A program made the translations under genes and the position numbers. Below, piece by piece: positions 24,287 through 36,526 of a DNA stretch of 64,000 nt. The stretch covers positions 89,136,756 through 89,200,755 of the forward strand of contig CM060731.1 of assembly GCA_030704615.1 (NCBI GenBank). The letters are read 5' to 3'. This DNA is from Takakia lepidozioides (lineage: Eukaryota > Streptophyta > Takakiopsida > Takakiales > Takakiaceae). The first letter of the stretch is position 1. Every line of letters starts with the position of its first letter. Below the pieces are notes generated by a model, which saw only the letters and a program-made list of their open reading frames with translations, was not told the origin of the DNA and made no database searches.

Positions 24287-25663
24287 TCATTTGGCAGAAC
24301 GCACCTCAATAGAGGCCCCCACGTCACTTGTCGGTAGTCCCAGCTTTTGTGCCGTTGCCGGTGTCATGAAGGAGTGCGACGCTCCTGTGTCCACCAACAT
24401 CGACACATTAGTTCCGGATAATATCCCATCCACGAACAATAACTGACTCCCTTTTCGTAAGGCGCCAGTTTCCTGATACAACTCACAAGAAAATTTGCCT
24501 ACCTTGCAAGTCCTGGCGACCACCGCTTCCACCAAGCGACTGATGGTATCTTCCGACAGCTCCGTGGTCGCCCGAGTCATGTTCAATTGCTGGGGCTTCG
24601 TGCACTTCTTGGCCATGTGCCCGGGCTCCCCGCAATTGAAACACACTCCATCAAAGGTCGCCTTCTGTCCGCCATAAGTCGCTCCACCCGCTTTTCCTTT
24701 CGAAGCACCGGGTGCCGCATTGACGTGTGAAGTCCCTCCCTTCGATTTCCACGTGCCATTGTCGCCGCGTGGCCTATCCCACTTCTTTTCCGGTCGGGAG
24801 GAATCACCTTCCCGCCGGGTCTTCTTGTGGTTCAGCTCCGTACGGCCTTGTCTCTCACCCCTAGGGACATCCGAGAAACATTCAGCCCTCTCAATTGCCT
24901 CGTTCAAAGTCTTGGGTGGCTTCTCCTCCAACTTCCGCCTGGCCCATGGGGCCAGTCCCGCCACAAAGTTGAAGACCATTTCTGGTTCTGCCATGTCCGC
25001 GACTTCGAGCAACAGCACATTGAAAGCCTGGACATACCCCCGAATGTCATCTGTTTGCTTCAAATTCCTCATCTTGTCCCGGGCAAGCCAAGACGCGTTG
25101 AGGGGCACAAACTGTCTCTTCATCAATTCCTTGAACCCACTCCAGTTCAAGGTTTCCGGGCTTGGACCTTGGTCGTGAAGGCGTTTCTGCCACCATTGTT
25201 GAGCATAGCCCCTCAAATAGGTGGGAGCCACTTCCACGCGATCCTCGTCACTCAACTTGGCCGCCCGGAAGTACTGCTCTAGCTCCAGGAGCCAGGTGTT
25301 GAGTGCCTTCCAATTTCGGACGCCCTCGAAGGTGCCGGGTTCCTTAGGCTTCACCTTAAACTTTGCCTTAGTGGAAGTGGCATTAGCCGCCTTCAACACG
25401 TCTTTCAACGTCCCGCCAAACTGCGCCAACAACCCTTCCCAAAAGGCTGTCGGCATGGGAGGCATCTCTTGGTTTGTCGGAGTTCTCAAGGATTCCTCGG
25501 GCTCTGACTCCTCGGATTCCTCCCGCTATTGAGCGGCCTCGTTTTCGGAAACATGCATCGCTTCCTCAAACGGCCGCCTCGGTGACACGTCGCCCCCATC
25601 GGGCTCACCGGGATCATCATCTTTTGGGCCATTCCGCTTTCGCTTCGGCTTGCCCGACCCCAT
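24287..25663 (-). pseudogene. gag: Chromovirus gag and protease start, copy 1
   Basis: It starts at ATG 25661-25663 (MGSGKPKRKR). The capsid region has the usual WWQKRLHDQ and FKELMKRQFVP segments. A CCHC zinc knuckle, CFNCGEPGHMAKKC, lies near 24610-24651 and is followed by the protease LVDTGASHSF near 24370-24400. Stop codons at 25526-25528 (TAG for a Glu codon in copy 2) and 24287-24289 (TGA for Gly) interrupt an otherwise continuous gag-pol frame. Confidence 0.9.
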
Positions 25664-25704
25664 GATGAGGCCAATCCCAATGACGATCGCGTACTGAACT
25701 CTAA

Positions 25705-25716
25705 GCTCTGATACCA
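25705..25716 (-). other. Primer-binding site, chromovirus copy 1
   Basis: On the minus strand TGGTATCAGAGC starts two bases after the 5' LTR. This is the standard plant initiator tRNA-Met primer site. Confidence 0.9.
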
Positions 25717-25718
25717 AG

Positions 25719-26453
25719 TGTCGCGCACCTCACTTTGGTAAGCTCCCCCCTCAAGTCATAGTTACTCGCTTTGATGCGCGCGCCTGACTCCCAACCTGGC
25801 CGCCAGGCCAACTTGGAGTTTCGGCTGCTCACTGGGGCATAACGGTCGCCCTTTGTTCTCCCAAAGAACCCTCCACCTATTTGGAACCAGTGGGAATTCC
25901 CTTTGGTAATTAGCAGTCCGGAAGAGCTCCCCACTCTTTGGTCGCTTTCCGGCTCGCTCGCTTACTCACTAGTTTTTTGTCACCAACGGGCTTGCACCGT
26001 TCTCGGGGTTACTACTCCCTATATATACTTCTGTAGTTGTCCGCGGGGGTTTCACAACCAGCCATGCCATTTTATGGCGAACCACCACGAAAACCCTCGA
26101 CTCCCGGTGATGAGTCGCGGTGAGTCTTTGGCCCACTCACCACGGCCCCTATGGACCGTGATGAGTCCCCAGACTCCCCACGACTCCCACCACGAGGTCT
26201 TCGCCCCCATGGTGAGTCCTATGCCACCCCCACTAAGTCCCGCTAAGCTACCACCACCCCTTGTGGAGCCACCCCCCACCGCAACCCGATGTGCGGGGCT
26301 CCACCTAGTGAGCGCCTCCGCCTCCTTGATGCCTTGGCACTCAAGGGTGCTTCAGCCCCCCATACCTATCGCTGCCGCTGGCCCTGCCCCCACCACAGGG
26401 GCAGCCCTTCATGTGTCCTGACCCCCCTGCCCTCAAGGCAAAGGGCCGCGACA
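25719..26453 (-). repeat. LTR (5' in element orientation) of chromovirus copy 1
   Basis: 735 bp. A TATA box, TATATATAG on the minus strand, lies at 26019-26027, placing the start of transcription inside the LTR. Confidence 0.95.
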
Positions 26454-29400
26454 CCCGGGACTGCTGCTTCGGTCGTTGAAGACAAGAGGGAGGTGGTGGT
26501 GAAAAAAGAACAGACGTCCTCCACTCCAATCGTTGAGCTTTCGGATTCTTCCGATGATGACATAAGTGAAATTCCAAATCCAGTCCTTCCTACTGTGGTT
26601 GGAGAAGCTGATGAAGAAGAGATTTGTAGTGTCATTCCAAAATTGCGGGCGATGGGAGGAATGGCTGGATTCAAAAGTGAGTTGCGGGAATTGATTGGGA
26701 ATCTTGAAGCAGGTGCCTGTGAAGTTCTTGCCGGAGACTTTTGATGGCGATATCCTATTCGAGCTGCCTCCTCCTCCGCGAGTTGGAGGTATAACAATCA
26801 TGATGCATGGAATGGACAAGAAACACGACGGGCACCCGTGGTGCAGAACAAAAACATCCAATATTCAGAATGATGACAAGCTTGTTTTCAGGAGGACAGT
26901 TTGCAATGGACACCTTAGGTGTGATAATTTGAATTGCAGACACTTTCTTCAGTCTGGGGTTCATAATCAAAGCGAATGGGAGGGTCTGGCGGAAAATCCA
27001 TTTCAGCCTGGGACTGCCCCTCTACCGGCAAACACTTTCGTCTGCAAATTCCTGCAAACTTGTGCCATCCTGCTTGGCGCTCTGCGGAGCAGAATGTACT
27101 ATGTTGTCCACCGTTTGAAAACAATGACGAGAGCTTGTGTGCATTTCGGATTCCATAACCATCCTGTCTCGAAGGGGGATTACAGGGAGAGTGTTGAGAC
27201 AGTATCGCGGTTGATCAAACAGGAGTTCGGGAGAAACCCATCCGCAACAACATCTGCAATTGCTCTTGGCGCAAGCAAGTCCTTCTTGGAAAGCCATATT
27301 TTGAGTGAAGGGGATTTTGTGGGGACTAAACTTGATGGTGCAGCATTGGACCTGGTCATGGATCATTTCTCCACTTTAAGTTCACCTAACATTCGGCATC
27401 AGATCAATGCATTGAGAATGGGCTCTGGATCAGAGGCTACATAGACAATATTTTGGAATTGAAACGAGTGAGCAGTACGATTACATCCAGGACAATGTAT
27501 TCCCAGGTCAAGGTGTCATCAAAGTTTTTCTTTTCAAAATGTCGACTGTTGGGGAGGGCAGTGGGGTTAGCTTCGTGAAGCGGATGCAGAAGACTGGGGA
27601 CTTGCAGAACTGTTTTATTATGTTTGATCATGTGAAACGAGTGAAGGATTGGACGACAATGGCTTGTCATGTCTACGATCCAGTGTACCAACGAGTTAAT
27701 GACAATTGCAGTTTGTGACATGCAATCCGAGGATACGGAATCCCAGAAGCTCATGTGGAATTCCCTGATACGTGTCATGGGCTGCCATCTCCGAATTTCG
27801 CAGGTTTCATGGCGGATAGTGCTCAAGCAAATTTCAATGCTGTTCGTATTGTCTTCGGATCGGGCGACCCAAAAGTGCCTATGCCAGGAAGAGAGCGTAC
27901 ATGTCTATTCCATTGGACACAATCTCTGGAAAAACATACAAAGTCGGACATCAAACCAGAGATGCAGACTCAGCACCGTAAATTGTGCAAAGAGTACAAA
28001 GATGCTAGAACAATGAAGGAGGCAGACACTTTGTTCCAGACAATTCGTGCTTGGTGGTTCTCTTTTGGAGCTGCATCACTTGAGAGTATGAGAGCATTGG
28101 AAGATTGGCTGGCGTTTTGGCACTTCGGTATAGACAGTGGGGAGCAGCCATGACAATGGTACGAGGCTTCTATTTCATGTTTTATTCATACATTTGTTTT
28201 TCATATTTTTGACTCATTGCTTTATTTATGTTGCTTCCTGTGCACTGTTCTGAAGTGTGGTTATCCTCTTTGCAGAACATGTCCATTGAGGAAATGGCGG
28301 ACATGCCATCTTGCAATTTGGCAGAAACTGTGCACAACGCATGGTTGCAGCAGTCTGGGAAACGAGGTCGAGATTTGTATGTGGCAACAACAGATGATTT
28401 GATACGTGCCTTGCAACAACAAACCCGATATCGTGATTTCTTACGAGGTGGGGTTGGTGGCAAGGGTCCGGACAAATGGGAGTTGATGTTGCGTGCTGCA
28501 AACAGATTTGGGGATCCAATCAAGATAGCACGGGCGGTGAGCATGTATGCCCAGGGAACGCCACTTGTTTCTAGAGTTCCACATCTTGAAGGGGAGGAGA
28601 GATTCGGCTCCTGTAAGAGGAAATTGAACACTCCACCTGGTTCGGATTCAGATTCCCACAGGGCAGACCGTGATAACTTCTCGAAGCCTTGTGTTCCCCT
28701 GCATGACAGCTCCATGTCCGGAACCTCCATTGTGGAGGAACCTCCAACACGACGGCAATCTCTAGCATCAAACAGTGCCACTGAAATGGTGCAGGAGAGA
28801 AACAATCCCCTTGATGTGCTTGAGTCCGTATGCCCCGACCACGTTTGGCACATAGAACGCACAATTGTAGGGTCTCGTGTGAAATGTACAACGATCAGGG
28901 CAACTAATTTCGAGAAGTGCACTTCATCTATATCCAGAGGTGGTGCCCGAACTCCTGCTCCGACTTTCACGGGCTTGATGCGTCCATACGGTCAACCAGA
29001 AGCCAAGAACCACAAGTTCTGGTTCTGCGCAGATGATTGTGCCAGATGTGTGCATGGAACTGTGCGTCCTTCCGTAGTGATGAAGCCATCTCCTCCAACC
29101 GTTTGGCCCGTGAAGGTGGGAACACATCTCAGCTTTCAGGAGATTGAAATGCTGGAGGAGGCAGGTTTTTCCCTTGCGAGACAACCCCAACTCCATGCAT
29201 GTGCTACTACTTCTGCGTCCTCCCGGGCCCCCCGGCAAATCCTGACTTGTGGCCAACCAAACGAGATGGAAAGCTCATTTGGCGTTTCCCTCCAACCGCT
29301 GAACACTTTGGCAAAGTGGAGTCCGCAAGAATGCTCCAAGCTCGTGTTGGAAGCACCACGGAAGTACCCGATCCAGGATATGGTTGGGTATTCACAATCA

Positions 29401-29659
29401 TCACTTCCACATCTGCTGTTCATGACAGGACCTATGACATCACGGTTTCCAATTTCCCCAATTGCACATGTCCTGATTTTGTGAATATGCTATCAACCAG
29501 TTTGGGCAAGAGAGGTAAATTCATACCCTGCAAACATTTGTATTTCATATTTTGAGGAGGATGGTTTGCGATCCCAAACGTGACAACTTCATTCACCAGG
29601 CCACTATGAGTTTCAACGAGGTCGATACTCTTTTGCAGCGGGATACAACACATGGGTAG

Positions 29660-30392
29660 CATGAACTATGTAATGTGGTATGTGGATGACCATGATTTGA
29701 AATGTGTAATTCACATCAATTCGTCGGCTATGCAATGATATGGCCTCCAACCATACGGAGTGAGCTCTGAGTGACAACTTTTAGGTAGTGCACATTTGTC
29801 ATTGCACCGTTCGAAGTCTACATGTCTTGCTGTCGCTATGCACTACAATCATCTTTTGAAGATGATCCTAACTCTCATTGTTATTTGAGGAGGGAGGAAG
29901 GTCTTCCCATGGCAGCCATTATGGCGCACACTTTGTGAGGATATTTTGTCGTCCTCGTAATTGTAAAAGTGAAACAAGCATTTGTAATTGCACAATGTTG
30001 GATGCTGCAATTGTAGGCCTCAACGCTCGTCTTGATTCTATTTAGGCAAGATTCCCTGCATTAATTCCACGGTCATAGGACCATCCACGGTTTTAGGTGG
30101 CGCATGTTAATGCTGACGTGGCAGATGACGGACAATACCACGTCATCATTTACCGCCACATCAGCATGCTGACATGACGCTCACGCCACGTCAGCGTGTG
30201 TGCAGGCTCACGCCATGTCACTCCTGCGTGAGCGTACGCTCGCGCGCAACGCTCACGCCATTGCGTCGTTGCCCCACAGACCACACTAGCGCACGTGAAA
30301 GGCACGGTGACTCTGTGGCCAGAGAAGAGTATGAGGAAAGGTGAAAGTATCAAGTGACATTTCATGTTTGTAGTCCCTGTTGGGTGTGTAAT
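29660..30392. other. Noncoding stretch after the element B transposase
   Basis: No gene. The part from 30085 to 30260 is GC-rich with repeated CACGTCA and CTCACGCCA words. CGCTCACGCCACGTCA at 30178-30193 also occurs at 713-728, and CAGGCTCACGCCA at 30203-30215 occurs inverted at 666-678. It may include the right end of element B. Confidence 0.5.
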
Positions 30393-30397
30393 GATAC

Positions 30398-31122
30398 TGT
30401 CGCGGCCCTTTGCCTTGAGGGCAGGGGGTCGGGACACATGAGGGGCTGCCCCTGTGGTGGGGGCAGCGGCAGCGATAGGTATGGGGGGCTGAAGCACCCT
30501 TGAGTGCCCAAGGCACTCAAGGAGGCGGAGGCGCTCACTAGGTGGAGCCCCGCACACCGGGTTGCGGTGGGGGTGGCTCCACAAGGGGTGGTGGTAGCTT
30601 AGCGGGACTTAGTGGGGGTGACATAGGACTCACCATGGGGGCGGAGACCTCGTGGTGGGAGTCGTGGGGAGTCTTGGGACTCATCACGGTCCATAGGGGC
30701 CGTGGTGAGTGGGCCAAGACTCACCGCGACTCATCACCGGGAGTCGAGGGTTTTCGTGGTGGTTCGCCATAAAATGGCATGGCTGGTTGTGAAACCCCCG
30801 CGGACAGCTACAGAAGTATATATAGGGAGTAGTAACCCCGAGAACGGTGCAAGCCCGTTGGTGACCAAAAACTAGTGAGTAAGCGAGCGAGCCGAAAAGC
30901 GACCAAAGAGTGGGGAGCTGTTCCGGACTGCCATCTACCAAAGGGAATTCCACTAGTCCCAATTAGGTGGAGGGTTTAGTGGGAAGCGAAGGGGGACCGT
31001 TATGTCCCGGTGAGCAGCCAAAGCTCCAAGTTGGCCCGGCGGCCAGGTTGGGAGTCAGGCGCGCGCATCAAAGCGAGTAACTATGACGTGAAGGGGAGCT
31101 TACCGAAGGGAGGTGCGCGACA
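30398..31122 (+). repeat. 5' LTR of chromovirus copy 2
   Basis: 725 bp, TGTCGCGG...GCGCGACA, matching 36527-37251. Confidence 0.95.
30817..30825 (+). promoter_or_regulatory. TATA box in the 5' LTR, chromovirus copy 2
   Basis: TATATATAG inside the LTR, conserved in all four LTRs of this family in the window. Confidence 0.6.
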
Positions 31123-31124
31123 CT

Positions 31125-31136
31125 TGGTACCAGAGC
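31125..31136 (+). other. Primer-binding site, chromovirus copy 2
   Basis: TGGTACCAGAGC, two bases after the LTR. It has one change from the TGGTATCAGAGC of copy 1. Confidence 0.85.
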
Positions 31137-31177
31137 TTAGAGTTCAGTACGCGATCGTCCTTGGGATTGGCCTCATC

Positions 31178-32161
31178 ATGGGGTCGGGCAAGCCGAAGCG
31201 AAAGCGGAACGGCCCAAAAGATGATGATCCTGGTGAGCCCGATGGGGGCGACGTGTCACCGAGGCGGCCGTTTGAGGAAGCGATGCATGTTTCCGAAAAC
31301 GAGGCCGCTCAAGAGCGGGAGGAATCCGAGGAGTCGGAGCCCGAGGAATCCTTGAGAGCTCCGACAAACCAAGAGATGCCTCCCATGCCGACAGCCTTTT
31401 GGGAAGGGTTGTTGGCGCAGTTTGGCGGGACGTTGAAAGACGTGTTGAAGGCGGCTAATGCCACTTCCACTAAGGCAAAGTTTAAGGTGAAGCCTAAGGA
31501 ACCCGGCACCTTCGAGGGCGTCTGAAATCGGAAGGCACTCAACACCTGGCTCTTGGAGCTGGAGCAGTACTTCCGGGCGGCCAAGTTGAGTGACGAGGAT
31601 CGCGTGGAAGTGGCTCCCACCTATTTGAGGGGCTATGCTCAACAATGGTGGCAGAAACGCCTTCACGACCAAGGTCCAAGTCCGGAAACCTTGAACTGGA
31701 GTGGGTTCAAGGAATTGATGAAGAGACAGTTTGTGCCCCTCAACGCGTCCTGGCTTGCCCAAGACAAGATGAGGAATTTGAAGCAAACAGATGACATTCG
31801 GGGGTATGTCCAGGCTTTCAATGTGCTGTTGCTCGAAGTCGCGGACATGGCAGAACCAGAAATGGTCTTCAACTTTGTGGCGGGACTGGCCCCATGGGCC
31901 AGGCGGAAGTTGGAGGAGAAGCCACCCAAGACTTTGAACGAGGCAATTGAGAGGGCTGAATGTTTCTCGGATGTCCCTAGGGGTGAGAGACAAGGTCGTA
32001 CGGAGCTAAACCACAAGAAGACCCGGCGGGAAGGTGACTCCTTCCGACCGGAAAAGAAGTGGGATAGGCCACGCGGCGACAATGGCACGTGGAAATCGAA
32101 GGGAGGGCCTTCACACGTCAAGGCGGCACCCGGTGCTTCGAAAGGAAAAGCGGGAACATGA
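31178..32161 (+). pseudogene. gag: Chromovirus gag, copy 2
   Basis: It starts at MGSGKPKRKR (31178). TGA at 31523-31525 replaces an Arg codon of copy 1. The capsid region then reads on to 32161. About 103 bp carrying the CCHC zinc knuckle are missing at about 32155, which also shifts the frame. Confidence 0.9.
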
Positions 32162-35100
32162 CTCAGGCGACCACGGAGCTGTCGGAAGATACCATCAGTC
32201 GCTTGGTGGAAGCGGTGGTCACCAGGACTTGCAAGGTAGGCAAATTTTCTTGTGAGTTGTATCAGGAAACTGGCGCCTTACGAAAAGGGAGTCAGTTATT
32301 GTTCGTGGATGGGATAATATCCGGAACTAATGTGTCGTTGTTGGTGGACACAGGAGCGTCGCACTCCTTCATGACACCGGCAACGGCACAAAAGCTGGGA
32401 CTACCGACAAGTGACGTGGGGGCCTCTATTGAGGTGCATTCTGCCAAAGGAGAACCACAGTTGGCGACAAGGTTGGCGTTTGATGTTCCTCTCCAACTGC
32501 GGAGTGGGAGGGACGTGAGAATTTCACCATCTGCGAGATCGATGGAGTAGATCTCATTTTGGGGATGACCTTTTTGAGCAAATCCGGAGCGGTCATAGAT
32601 GGCCGCAAGAGAGTAGTCACGCTGCCATGTGGGAATGGTGGCGAGGTCTTACGAGTGTCGGAAACGCCCAAATCCGTGGGAGGGCGAATAAACCTTCTGT
32701 CAGCAAGGGAGTGGGCCGTGGAGGAGGCACACGAACCCCAGTTTTTGCTTTACATTAGAGAAGTGAAGGGAGAAGGCGATGGGGAGCCGAGCCCAGATTG
32801 GATCAAGGGGATTTGGAGAAATACCAGGATGTGATGCCGGAGGATTTACCAAGCGGCCTGCCACCGCGAAGAGGAGTTGACCACAAGATTGAGGTGATAC
32901 CGGGATCGGAACCGCCTGCCAAGGCACCCTACCGGTTGAGCCATAGGGAGTTGGTCGAGCTAAAGACTCAGCTCAAGGATCTAATGTCAAAAGGGTACAT
33001 CCGGCCGAATAAGTCACCTTACGGAGCCCCGGTGCTATTCGCAGACAAGAAGGATGGGACGCTGCGGATGTGTGTCGATTACAGGGCTTTGAATAAGGTG
33101 ACTATTAAAAACCGGTACCCTTTGCCAAGGATCGACGACCTTTTCGACCGGTTGGCAGGAGCGAAGTATTTCAGCCGGATCGACTTGCGCTCCGGCTATC
33201 ATCAAATTCGGGTGGCGGAAGGAGATGAGGAGAAGACCGCGTGTAGGACAAGGTATGGTTCATATGAGTTCTTGGTGATGCCTTTTGGGCTCACTAATGC
33301 ACCGGCGACCTTTAGCACGCTGATGAACAGCCTTTTTCAGGAGTGGTTGGATGACTTTGTGATCGTGTACATCGACGACATCTTGGTGTACTCGAAAACA
33401 AAGGAGGAACACCTGGAGCACCTCAAAAGGGTGTTCCAAAAGTTGCGGGAAGGGAAGCTGTACGCCAAAGCTTCCAAATGCGAATTCGGGGTCACGAAAG
33501 TGGAGTTCTTGGGGCATGTGATTACACAGGATGGGATCAAAATGGATGACAGAAAGGTGAGGGCGATCTTGGACTGGGAGCCTCCGACTTCGGTCCCGGG
33601 AGTGCGATCCTTCCTAGGACTCGCCTCCTATTACCGGAAGTATGTGAGAAATTTCGCCAAGATCCCGGGGCCGCTGTCGGACCTTCTGTGTAAATCCAAA
33701 GTCTGGGTATGGAACACATTTTGTGGCCAAGCTTTTGCTGAATTGAAACAGCGGATGGCGGAAGCTCCAGTCTTGAAAATCCCGGAGTTCGATCGTCCAT
33801 TTGAGATTCATACAGATGCGTTGGACTTCGCGATTGGGGGTGTACTTATGCAAGATGAATGTCCAGTGGCTTACGAAAGTAAGAAACTGAATGAAGTGGA
33901 GCGACGGTGGCCGACGCACGAAAAAGAGATGAAGGCGGTGGTGCACTGTCTTGAGCTTTGGCGCCACTATGTTGGTTCCAACCCAGTGAAGGTGTTCACG
34001 GACAATGTCACGGTGAAGTATTTTGCCACGCAGCCCAAGTTGTCCCCAAAACAACTTAGGTGGCAAGATACTTTGGCGGTGTTCGACGTGGATATCCAGT
34101 ACAAACCGGGACGAGACAACGTGGTGGCCGATGCTTTAAGTAGAAAGCAGCAGCTCTTGTTGGTGTACAACGCGAGACGGCGCTCCAAAGGAAGATCCGG
34201 AAGGCTTACCGGAAGGATGAGCTGGCGAAGTCCGTGATGCAGGACTTGAGGATGGGGGTTAAATCGCAGTTCCACTTGCAAAATGGACTGCTCCGGTATA
34301 AGCAAAAGCGTCTCTATGTGCCGAAGGGAGGGATCAGAGACAGCCTCTTGAGAGAATGCCATGATAGCCCGCTTGCGGGCCACGGCGGAGCCAAGCGCAC
34401 TGCGGCACTCCTGAAGAAAGAGTATTTCTGGCCCAAACTGAGGGAGGAGGCAGAGGAGTATGTCATGCCAACAAAACCGGAGCGAGTACAAAAAGCAAGC
34501 GGGGCTGTTACAACCCTTGCCGATTCCAGAGGGGACTTGGGAAAGCGTCTCGATGGATTTCATGACTGCTATGCCGCTGTCAAAAGGATTCGATGCAATC
34601 ATGGTGGTGGTGGATAGGTTTAGTAAAATGGGCCATTTCATCCCCACCAAGGAGACGGCAACGGCGCACGAGACATGGCGACTTTACTTCGCCCACGTCT
34701 TAAAACATCATGGAGTCCCGAAGGATATTGTCTCGGATCGCGATCCAAAGTTTACGAGTAAATTTTGGAGGACACTTTGGAAGAAGATGGGGACGAGGCT
34801 GAAGATGAGCACCGCCTTCCGACCTACGACGGACGGCCAAACGGAAAGAGTGAATTCCGTAGTGAAGCAATTCTTGCGGAATTACGTGTCGGCAGACCAA
34901 TCAGACTGGATGGAACACTTAGACGCGGCAGAGTTCTGTTATAATAACACAGAACACTCCGCAACGGGAGTTTCCCCTTTCGTATTGGTCTATGGAAAAG
35001 CACCTCTGGTGCCGACAAGTTGGGCCGCCCAGGACGTTGAGGAACCGGCAGTAGCGGCGGTACTGGAAGAACGCGAGCGTTTGTTGAAGCTCGCAAAGTA

Positions 35101-35620
35101 CAATATTGCCAAAGCTAGGAAACGGTATGAAAGGCAGGCGAATCGGAAGCGGAGGGAAGTGAAGTTTGAGGCAGGCACAGAGGTCTGGTTGAACATCAAG
35201 AATTTCCGACTACCTCCGGAAGTGAGTCCGAAGTTCGTACCTCCGTATGCGGGACCCTTTCGCATTCGGAAGGTTATGAATGAGGATGTGTATGAATTGG
35301 AGCTGCCGACAAACAGCAAGGTGCACCCAGTATTCCATGTCTCCCTTTTGAAGCCTTACTTCAAAGATGAAGCGCGTCCGAATCGACATCAAGTGTTGCG
35401 TCCGCCACCTATGCTGTTGGATCATGAAAATGAACCTGAGTACGAGGTGGAGGCAATACTTAAGTCGAGGAGGTTCAGGAACCGAGAAACGGAGTATCTC
35501 GTCAAATGGAAGGGCTATCATCATGTGGAGGCATCTTGGGTGCGTGCCTCAGAAATGGGAAACGCATCCGAGGCGGTTGCAGCTTTCGAAGGGCGACCTC
35601 AAAAGCGGAAGAAGCGTTGA
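32162..35620 (+). pseudogene. pol: Chromovirus protease-RT-RNase H-integrase-chromodomain, copy 2
   Basis: The protease has LVDTGASHSF (about 32341-32370). One-base losses shift the frame near 32500, 32812 and 34165. RT keeps YIDD at 33368-33379, and RNase H is complete, unlike in copy 1. Around 34460 the integrase zinc region has a deletion of about 14 bp relative to copy 1. From 34460 to 35620 one frame holds the catalytic core (SMDFMTAMP, SDRDPKF, DGQTERV) and the chromodomain (EYEVEAILKSRR, LVKWKGYHHVEASW), ending in a basic KKRKKR-like tail. Confidence 0.9.
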
Positions 35621-36526
35621 TGGGGAAATCAACCTTGGAGCGTGGGGGAGGAAATGCATGCTTAGCCCGGCTTAGCTAGCTTAGGGATCCGATTACAAAA
35701 ACTTGTATTGTACAAAAATTTGTTATAAAGGAAATGGGTTCCAAATGTTGTGCGTCCTATTTTGTTTGGAATGGTGATGCATGATATGGTTGGCTAGTGT
35801 GTAGAATGCATGCTAGCTTATAAAAGTGGGAGAGGTAAATTGGGTTAATCGTGTGTTTGTGTAGTGCCGAAATCGGGTGACCCCCATCCGAGGGCCAAGG
35901 AAACTTGCGCCTTCCTTGGGAGTTCACGTGCTAGTGCACACCTGGCGCGTGCACGTACTATAACTGCGCTACCGAGGGGGTTGCCTTGTAGTGCGGGCTA
36001 ACGCGGAAGCCACGTGCTTCCGTTCACGTACTATAATCGTGTAGCCTCGGGACGAAGTCGTAGTGCGGCTTCGGCGTGTTCCCGTACCTCAGGCCAGCAT
36101 TCCAAGGCGGACCCAATTGTAGTGATTGGGGCGCACGGTTGGTTCAAGGTTATCTTCCTAGTCAAAGAGGGTTCCAGGTGAACCCTTGCTCAAGGTGATG
36201 CCAAAAGTGGCATCATGAGCGGTCGCAAGCAATGTTGTTGCAGTAAGGCGATTCGATCCTCAAGGAGGATCGTTCCTTGGCCTTGAAGTAGGCCAAGAAG
36301 AGTGCACTGGGAGGAGCTGGAGAGGCTCCACCCTTGGCCGGGACTTGGAGGAAGTCGGCCAAACTAGCTAGTGGAGAGTAGAGTCAAGTGTGGGGTTTGG
36401 TTCTTTGCCATGGGACGCCATGGTGCGGAAACAAACTCCTTGATGTGGGACGCCACAACTTGGATGTTCGTTTCTACAAAATGGACAAGTCGATGAGGAC
36501 ACCGACTCCCTGTTGGTAGGGGTGTG
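35621..36526 (+). other. 3' noncoding region and polypurine tract, chromovirus copy 2
   Basis: About 900 bp without a gene, homologous to 20500-21406. It ends in GGTAGGGGTGTG (36515-36526), the likely polypurine tract, directly before the 3' LTR. Confidence 0.8.

Larger units (their letters stand above)
19769..26453 (-). mobile_element. Ty3/gypsy chromovirus copy 1
   Basis: A full-length LTR retrotransposon on the minus strand with target duplication CCCGG at 19764-19768 and 26454-26458. LTR ends are TGTCGCG...CGCGACA. The order on the minus strand is LTR, PBS, gag, protease, RT, RNase H, integrase, chromodomain, a long 3' region and LTR. It sits inside an exon of the element B transposase. 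The LTR pair differs at a low level, mostly by transitions, more than in copy 2 (30398-37251), so this is the older insertion. Confidence 0.95.
19470..29659 (+). pseudogene. MULE/SWIM transposase gene of element B, split by a chromovirus
   Basis: ATG at 19470. The N-terminal 299 bp run to 19768, where the chromovirus 19769-26453 interrupts the exon; coding resumes in the same frame at 26459 after the duplicated CCCGG. Further segments are 26459-26730, 26710-27445, about 27450-28150 in changing frames, an intron (about 28160-28274, acceptor TTTGCAG) and 28275-29659. The central part has MADSAQANFNAV (about 27810-27846) and CLFH (27901-27912). The SWIM finger is CTC at 29463-29471 and CKH at 29529-29537. 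Frame shifts near 26715, 27465, 27715 and 29555 (just after the SWIM finger, where the match to element A continues in another frame to TAG at 29657-29659) mark it as decayed. Confidence 0.7.
13104..30392 (+). mobile_element. Element B: diverged relative of element A (ends not found)
   Basis: The same gene pair as element A in the same arrangement: a ParB/methyltransferase gene on minus (13132-18713) and a MULE/SWIM transposase on plus (19470-29659), diverging from 18.7-19.5 kb. The proteins align along most of their length but are clearly diverged. Because element A inserted just past the methyltransferase stop codon, the left end of B must lie in 1-1323. The right end lies after 29659, perhaps beyond the chromovirus at 30398-37251. 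I could not find its terminal repeats or target duplication. The limits given are only those of the recognisable part. Confidence 0.55.

Noticed and set aside
29957-30390. A CRISPR or satellite array
   Set aside because: The CACGTCA words vary in spacing and sequence and form no regular unit.
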